Of a stretch of DNA of 64,000 bases, positions 58,277-64,000 are shown piece after piece. The notes below the pieces were generated by a model. That model ran no database searches. It saw only the letters and a list, made by a program, of their open reading frames with translations, and was not told the origin of the DNA. The DNA is from Pratylenchus scribneri (taxonomy: Eukaryota > Nematoda > Chromadorea > Rhabditida > Pratylenchidae), in NCBI GenBank assembly GCA_030063045.1, contig JAQSEB010000059.1, positions 3,968,001 through 4,032,000 on the forward strand, given 5' to 3'. Every line of letters starts with the position of its first letter. Position 1 is the stretch's first letter. The translations under genes and the position numbers were made by a program.

Positions 58277-61196
58277 TAGGGTTAATTCCCCGTTCCGCGG
58301 GGCGGGGACGCGGGGCGGGGAATCCATGAATTTTGGGCAAATTCCCCGCCCTGCTCCCCGCACCTTGATTCCCCGCATTCCCCGTTCCCCGCACTTCGAC
58401 TCCCCGCCCCGCAACCTTTTTAAAAGGCAACATTTAGGGAACAAAAATTTTATTTTTTATGAGGAATTCTGATATACATTTCGGAATTTGTGTGGCATTT
58501 TGTTATTATTTCTTTTTTTGCACATAATTTATCTAAATCATCAATTTCCAATCTCCAAATTTTTTTTCTCATTTTATATTAATTCTTAAATTTTAATTTT
58601 ATTCAAATCATTACCCAATATGTTCATTTAGAATTAGAAGAAATTAAAAAGATAATTTTCCAGAAGAAGAATAATGTCTAAAAGTAAAGTGTGGACTTAT
58701 TTTGAAGAAATAGAAAATTCTCACGATGTTATCTGCCAAATATGCACACAGAGATTGAAGAGAAAAGACAAAACCACGAAAACAATGTGGAGTCATTTGG
58801 AATATAAACATGAAGAACAATACAAATTGCTGAAACAAGATGAAAAAGGAAAACCAAAAAATGAAGTAAAATAGATACAAAATTAAAGAAATTCTATTTG
58901 ATTTATTTAGTGTTTGGATCCATTTATTATCAAGAAAAAAGAAGAGCAAATGAAAGAAGAAGAATCGCTCTGTCGGATAATGATAAAACAAAATTGTGCT
59001 TTCTCCTTTTTCAACAATGAAGACGTGAAAAGGCTTTTTAGCAAGGCTAATCCAAATTTAAAGGTTTTGATTAAATTTTTATATCATTATAATTTTGTAT
59101 GCAGTCTCATAATGGTGATTATTTTGCCAAAATTGTTGTGCCGAGAATGGCCAAGAAAATACAAGAAAATATCAAAGCACAAATTGGCGAATGCCATTAT
59201 GCAATTACTAGCGATGGTTGGAGCGACCCATCAACGACTCCTTCCTTTCAAAGGTTTTTAAAAATAAATTTAAATTAATATTTTAAAATTTTAGTGTAAC
59301 AATTCATTGTTGCAATAAAAAATACAAACGTTTTGACTTTGTTTTGGCGGCTTCTCCATTAGAATGCAAGCATACGGCCGAAAATATTGCGAACAAAATT
59401 GAAGAAAATTTAGTAGACAATTCATTTAAAATTGAGAATTTAATCTGCCTTGTTCGCGACAATGCCGCCAATATAGCCAAAAGCGCCAAGTTGTTGGAGA
59501 TTGAAAGGTTTTTTTTAATAAAAGAATGAATTTATATTTTAAAGTTTTCAATGTGTCAATCATTTTCTTCACCTGGTAATTTGCGATTTATTGAAGGATC
59601 CAAGACTGGATGAATTAATAAAAAAAATCCGACATTGGGTCAAGGAGTGCCGGACCAAAAATGGCAAAGCAATCTTTTCACAAAAACAAGAAAAGCTCGG
59701 GTTCAAAGTTACAAAACTTATATTGGTAAGGAATTATAAAAAAATTGTTTAAAATATTTTCAAAAACAGTCAGTTCCTACGCGATGGAACTCGACTTTTG
59801 CCATGATGAACACTTTTTGGAAGCAAAGGAAAGTTATATTGGCACTTGAATTTGATCGGCAACAAGAAGAGTGGCCACCACGAGCCAAAAAGCAAAAAAT
59901 TGAGCAACTGTCCGCGGATTTGCCAAAAATTTCTGGGGCTGATTTTACCTTCATGGCGCATATTTGCTCCATTTTGCAAATATTCGATGATGAAACCAAA
60001 AAGGTAAAATAATTTTTACAATGCTTTAATAAATATATTTTAGTTTTCAAATGAAATTTCCACTGCTTCTACAATAATTCCAACATTGAAAAAAATCAGA
60101 GATTTTCTGGTCGCATTGAGACCAGATCCATCTGTTCAATTCATTGCTGAATCTTTGACCAAATCAATCAATGATCGTGTGTCAAGTTTGGCCAACAATG
60201 AAATTTTACACATGGCGACATTACTTGATCCCCGATGGGCTTATGATGAAACAATTTGGTTCAAAAGAAACTGGGAGATAATTGAAAAAGAATTGATAGA
60301 ATTTGCAAAGAAAATAGGTTAATTTCAACAATTATTTAAAAATTTATAAGATTTTTAGCTCTCAAAAATGTTGATGAATCAACAATTGAATTGAATGAAG
60401 AAATCCCAGAAAATTCAGAATTCAATGTCGAAATGAATTTCGAAAACTTCATTTCAAGCGATGAAAGCCTACAGCATTGTTTAAAATTTTCAATTTAAAA
60501 ATAAATCGATTTTTTAGATGACATCTATGCTGATCCAAAATCGCCAATTTCTAATCCAACAGCAATATCCGGCGAGCTTGATGCAGAATTGGATGCCAAA
60601 ATCAAGTCTCAACTTGCCATTTATGCATCTATCAAACGACCACCTAAGAATGACAATATATTTGATTGGTGGCGACTAAATGCGCCCAAATTCCCTGAAC
60701 TTGGAGAGCTGGCCCAAATATTTTTGTCAGTTCCTGCAACCTCGATTGCGTCAGAGAGGCTCTTCTCTAAAACTGGCCTACTTTATGCAAATACTCTGAG
60801 AAATCGGTAAAATTATTTTATAATTTTTAAAAATTTAATTTTATTTAGTCTTTCTGGAAAAATGGCCGAAAGAATTCTGATCATAAAAGCACACTTGAAA
60901 AAGAAATTGAAGCTGGGTCCTTCCACTGAACCAGAAGAATCGGATTTGAGTGAAGAAGAATTCGAAGATGAAGAATAAAAGAATAAACTGATTTATTTAT
61001 TTTTATTATGATATTTTATTTTGGCGATTTTAAAATTTTATTAAACGAATTACAAAAAAATGCCTTAAGGACAGCGGGGCGGGGGCGCCCCGCTGAGAGG
61101 AGCCTCCCCGCCCCGCTCCCCGCACCCTGATTCCCCGCTCTCCCCGTTCCCCGCTTTTTCATTCCCCGCCCGCGGGGAATTAACCCTACAAAAAAG
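58269..61196. mobile_element. Complete hAT DNA transposon with 8-bp target duplication
   Basis: The element spans 58277-61188 (2,912 bp). Its ends are perfect 16-bp inverted repeats TAGGGTTAATTCCCCG and CGGGGAATTAACCCTA. A perfect 8-bp direct repeat CAAAAAAG flanks it (58269-58276 and 61189-61196), the hallmark of hAT insertion. Just inside each end are GC-rich subterminal arrays of CCCCGC/TTCCCCG units (about 58290-58422 and 61075-61175), very unlike the AT-rich surroundings. Such arrays typically act as transposase binding sites. The interior encodes one spliced transposase gene. Perfect ends, perfect duplication and an open gene argue for a recent, possibly still active copy. Confidence 0.94.
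58674..60978 (+). CDS. hAT transposase with BED zinc finger
   Basis: The transposase has an N-terminal BED finger (VICQICTQRLKRKDKTTKTM, then WSHLEYKHEE), the helix LCRIMIKQNCAFSFFNNEDV, and an RNase-H-like catalytic core with AITSDGWSDPSTTPSFQS (first Asp) and ENLICLVRDNAANIAKSAKL (second Asp). The insertion domain has SVPTRWNSTFAMMNTFWKQR, the conserved R-W pair, and the C-terminal hAT dimerisation domain FDWWRLNAPKFPELGELAQI is followed by FLSVPATSIASERLFSKTG. About nine exons join in phase with introns near 45-60 nt and no internal stop. The tail is acidic, ending SEEEFEDEE. The gene sits between the terminal repeats of its own transposon. I cannot tell from sequence whether it is expressed. 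Confidence 0.94.
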
Positions 61197-64000
61197 ATCA
61201 TTTTGCCCACCGGCATAAATTTATGGCAAACATTTTCAATCCCCCTCCCATTCTCTCACCAACAAAAATGATTGGTGGTTCATTGAATTTGATGATGATT
61301 TTGTGCCATCATTCCCAATTATTATTTCCTCCTTTTTGCTTCTGCTCCTCCATTTTTCCTTTTTCCCATCTTTTCCTTGGTCATCAATTGTTGGAATGTC
61401 CATTGTTGATAGTTCTTCCATCCACCTTAATCAAATATGTTCAAAATTGTATCCAAATAGAATGTTTCACTATAATATTTTGGCCCAGTCCTCCTTCTTA
61501 ATAGGATTAACAATTAAGTTTATGGCCATAAAATGGATTCTTTTCGTACAATCGAATAAGGGGGATATTCAAGATGATTCTTTGTGAGACATTAAAGGGA
61601 ATGAATGGCCACAAGCACTATAATTCACATATCAATAATAATTTGGGAGAATTGGATGGCTCTATTGGAAGGGATGGCCTAATTTTCGATCATTCCATTC
61701 CATTTATCCGCATTTTTGTTCACCATTTTCGATGATCCATCATTTCTTTCTGTCGGGCCATTCCTCCTCCAATTTCATTTTTTGTTGGTCCATTCCCAAT
61801 TCTGGCCGTACATTGGCAGCTCCGTGAACGGGGCATTTGTTGGCATCCATGGGATCCAAAAAACAATTCATCATTGGCCACATTCCCATCCAATCGGGAA
61901 CGGCCTCCTGCGCTGCTGTTGATGAATGAGGGGGGCGGCGAGCCAAAAAAATTCCTCTAAAAATAATTTGTGATTTTTTTATTTGGATGGGGGTGGAATC
62001 ATTGCCAATTAATTAGCCCATTAAAAGAAGAATGAATTCAATTGAAATAATCCATCCCTTTTCCATATTAGCCCAATGGGAATATTATTTTATTTAAATG
62101 TTCATTGATGACTTATTTAGAGCTATAGGGGAAAGGGGGACGGAGGGCACAAATTGGGAAATATGAGGGAAAAGGGGAGATGGATGCCGTTGGCAAAAAA
62201 TGTCAATAAGCGGTGCCCCTTTATGGATGGAACATGTTTTGTTTACCCAATCCAATCCAATCCGAATGTATAAATCCTCATCCTATTTCCTGGGCTTCGT
62301 TATTTTTGCACCATTTGATGGCCAAAATAAACCTCCGGTTCCCCAAATTCCTTGGCCAATTGAATTCATCCAACTAAATTATGGCCATATTCGATGTTTT
62401 CAATCTCCATTAAATTGCACACCCACCATCCATCGATTTACTTTATTTTAATCCCCAATTTGATCATTTTGGCGGAGGAATATGGCCATCCATGAATATT
62501 CATTCCCATTTACACAGTTTTAAAACCTCTATTTCCCCCCCCCCCTCCCATCTCAAAATTCAATTCAAATTCCATTTATTTCCCTTCATTTTTGCCAAAA
62601 ATTTCCTCCTTCCATTATTTAATATTTCCTTTTCCCCAATCCACTTCAAACCGATCATTGTGGCTTTTTGTGCGCTTTTATTATTGTCTCAAAAGGCAGT
62701 TTGGTTGGCTTTTAGAGGGACTTGACTTCCAATGGGATGGAATCCATTTCCCCCTCTCAATTCAAGAAGAAAGGGGAAATTCGCTTGCGCAAGCAAAACA
62801 AAAAGAAATGGCCAAAAGAATAGAATGGAAAGAATAAGTGGATGAATGGATGGATGGTTTATTGGGCTCTAAAAAAGAAGGCCAATTCCTCCCCTCCTTT
62901 GAATGATGCTCATTCCATCCATCCATCGCCTCCCACCAAAATTGAATGTTGGTTTGGTTGGCTGCCAACGAATGAATGAATATATTGGGGGATATGTGGG
63001 GTAGGGAGAAGATGGATGGCCAAATCCAACCATTAATCTAGCCTCAAGACTTATTTATTGTATTTTGTTTTGTCCAATCCCGACCAGACAAAATCAAGCC
63101 CAAAAAAGATACCAAAATGAATTTATATGGGGAATAATGATCAATTTAGAATTTTGTTAAATTTCTTTGTTATTCATCCTCTGGCCCTGAATTTTGCTAA
63201 AAAATTATCTTTTATTTTCCTTTTCTCAACGAATTCCCGAATATGAGGAATATTATGTGGCTTCATAGAATAGGCCATCAATATAAAATTAATTCATTAA
63301 AATGAAGTCTAAATTTCAATTAAAACACAATTTCCCCTCCATTTAATATTTTCCCAATGCCAACTCATTTATAATAATTCCAATTCATTCCCCCTTACAT
63401 ATTGGCCAAATAATCAAATTTAAATTCCAACAAAATTTGTCCAGCTTTGCCCATTAAAAACCTCCTTCCCTCAATTTTATGTTGGAATGGGCCACTTTTC
63501 TGAAAATGAGGGCGAAAAGTTTTATGGCTTTAAATTAAATGAAAAATGGATGAATGAATAAAAATAAAGCTAACATTAATCCATTCATTCCCTCCATTCA
63601 AATAGAATAGACCAATTTTAGGCCATCTTTCCGGTCAATCTAATTATTGAATACAAACCGAAAAGATCATTTTCACCACTAATTTGGGGGAAAGATTAAT
63701 GCCAAATCTGAGGAGATTATGGCCACCTCCTCACAATCAATCATTTCCTCATCCAGTGGCCTTGAATCAATGACAAATTACTCAAACGAATTGGCCTCAT
63801 TTAATAATTTCCCCAGGCAAAATATTATTCCCTCTTCCATTCCAATATTTTCTTTCTTTTGCGGATCAACAGTTAAAGGATTACTGTTTTATTTAATTCG
63901 GCCAAATTTCGGATATCCATTTGGGAAGGGGTTAGGTCAAACATCATTCATATTTGAGCTTAATAAATTTCCCCCTCTTCCTTCCATTTCATCGGGTTTT
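61197..64000. other. Region with two weak minus-strand exons, otherwise no gene recognised
   Basis: On the minus strand, 61950-61743 reads MARRPPHSSTAAQEAVPDWM and MDANKCPVHGAANVRPELGM, with an acceptor ATTTTTAG just before it. 61421-61236 reads MEELSTMDIPTIDDQGKDGK and ends REWEGD. Both look more protein-like than their surroundings and may belong to one gene whose remainder is beyond the hAT insertion or the window, but they could not be joined in phase. The rest (about 62000-64000) is AT-rich with scattered GAATGAATG and CCATTCCA words and shows no supported feature. Confidence 0.3.

Overview
The window looks like nuclear DNA of a nematode, AT-rich and gene-dense, probably from the plant-parasitic (tylenchid-like) branch. 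Three things point that way. Genes are cut by many short introns, often 40-60 nt, ending in TTTCAG-like acceptors. Same-strand genes lie 2 to 280 bp apart, as in operons. Several families are typical of worms: a GLD-1/ASD-2-type STAR protein, a divergent PP1 and an egl-38/pax-2-type Pax gene. The species cannot be fixed from sequence alone. Gene models were joined by hand from splice sites, reading phase and family homology, so exon edges are provisional.

Layout from left to right: a secreted DOMON protein (+, 79-2619); pICln/CLNS1A (-, 3508-4357); CPSF30/CPSF4 (+) followed closely by a Polycomb PCGF RING protein (+); TM9SF3 (-); an ACAD9-like acyl-CoA dehydrogenase with a degenerate active site (-); inositol polyphosphate multikinase (+); cohesin SMC1 (-, 16305-21274). 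Then comes a plus-strand run of TMEM185-like, DPH4/DNAJC24, RABL3, a MED9-like coiled-coil protein and a Pax2/5/8 gene. A 601-bp inverted-repeat MITE with an 8-bp target duplication sits just after Pax. It is followed by DIS3/RRP44 (-), whose long intron holds a 15-copy, 29-bp minisatellite; a PP1-like phosphatase (-); a STAR/KH RNA-binding protein (+); and PP1 inhibitor-2 (+).

The right third is mostly minus-strand: an RP2 homologue with a long N-terminal extension, an unknown gene split by a Mutator-like element carrying a FLYWCH gene, a peptide-type GPCR whose 3.3-kb intron contains the whole ATAD5/ELG1 gene on the same strand, and RASGEF1. A complete, apparently intact hAT DNA transposon (58277-61188) follows, with 16-bp terminal inverted repeats, an 8-bp target duplication and a spliced transposase gene. 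The last 2.8 kb has no gene I can support beyond two weak minus-strand exons.

Most host genes are housekeeping or regulatory: mRNA 3' processing, snRNP assembly, exosome decay, cohesion, PCNA unloading, diphthamide synthesis and Golgi or membrane traffic. The most unusual features are gene architecture (a nested same-strand gene and a 2-bp intercistronic gap inside one exon), degenerate catalytic sites in ACAD and in the DIS3 PIN domain, and three structurally complete DNA transposons of different types, at least two of them apparently young.
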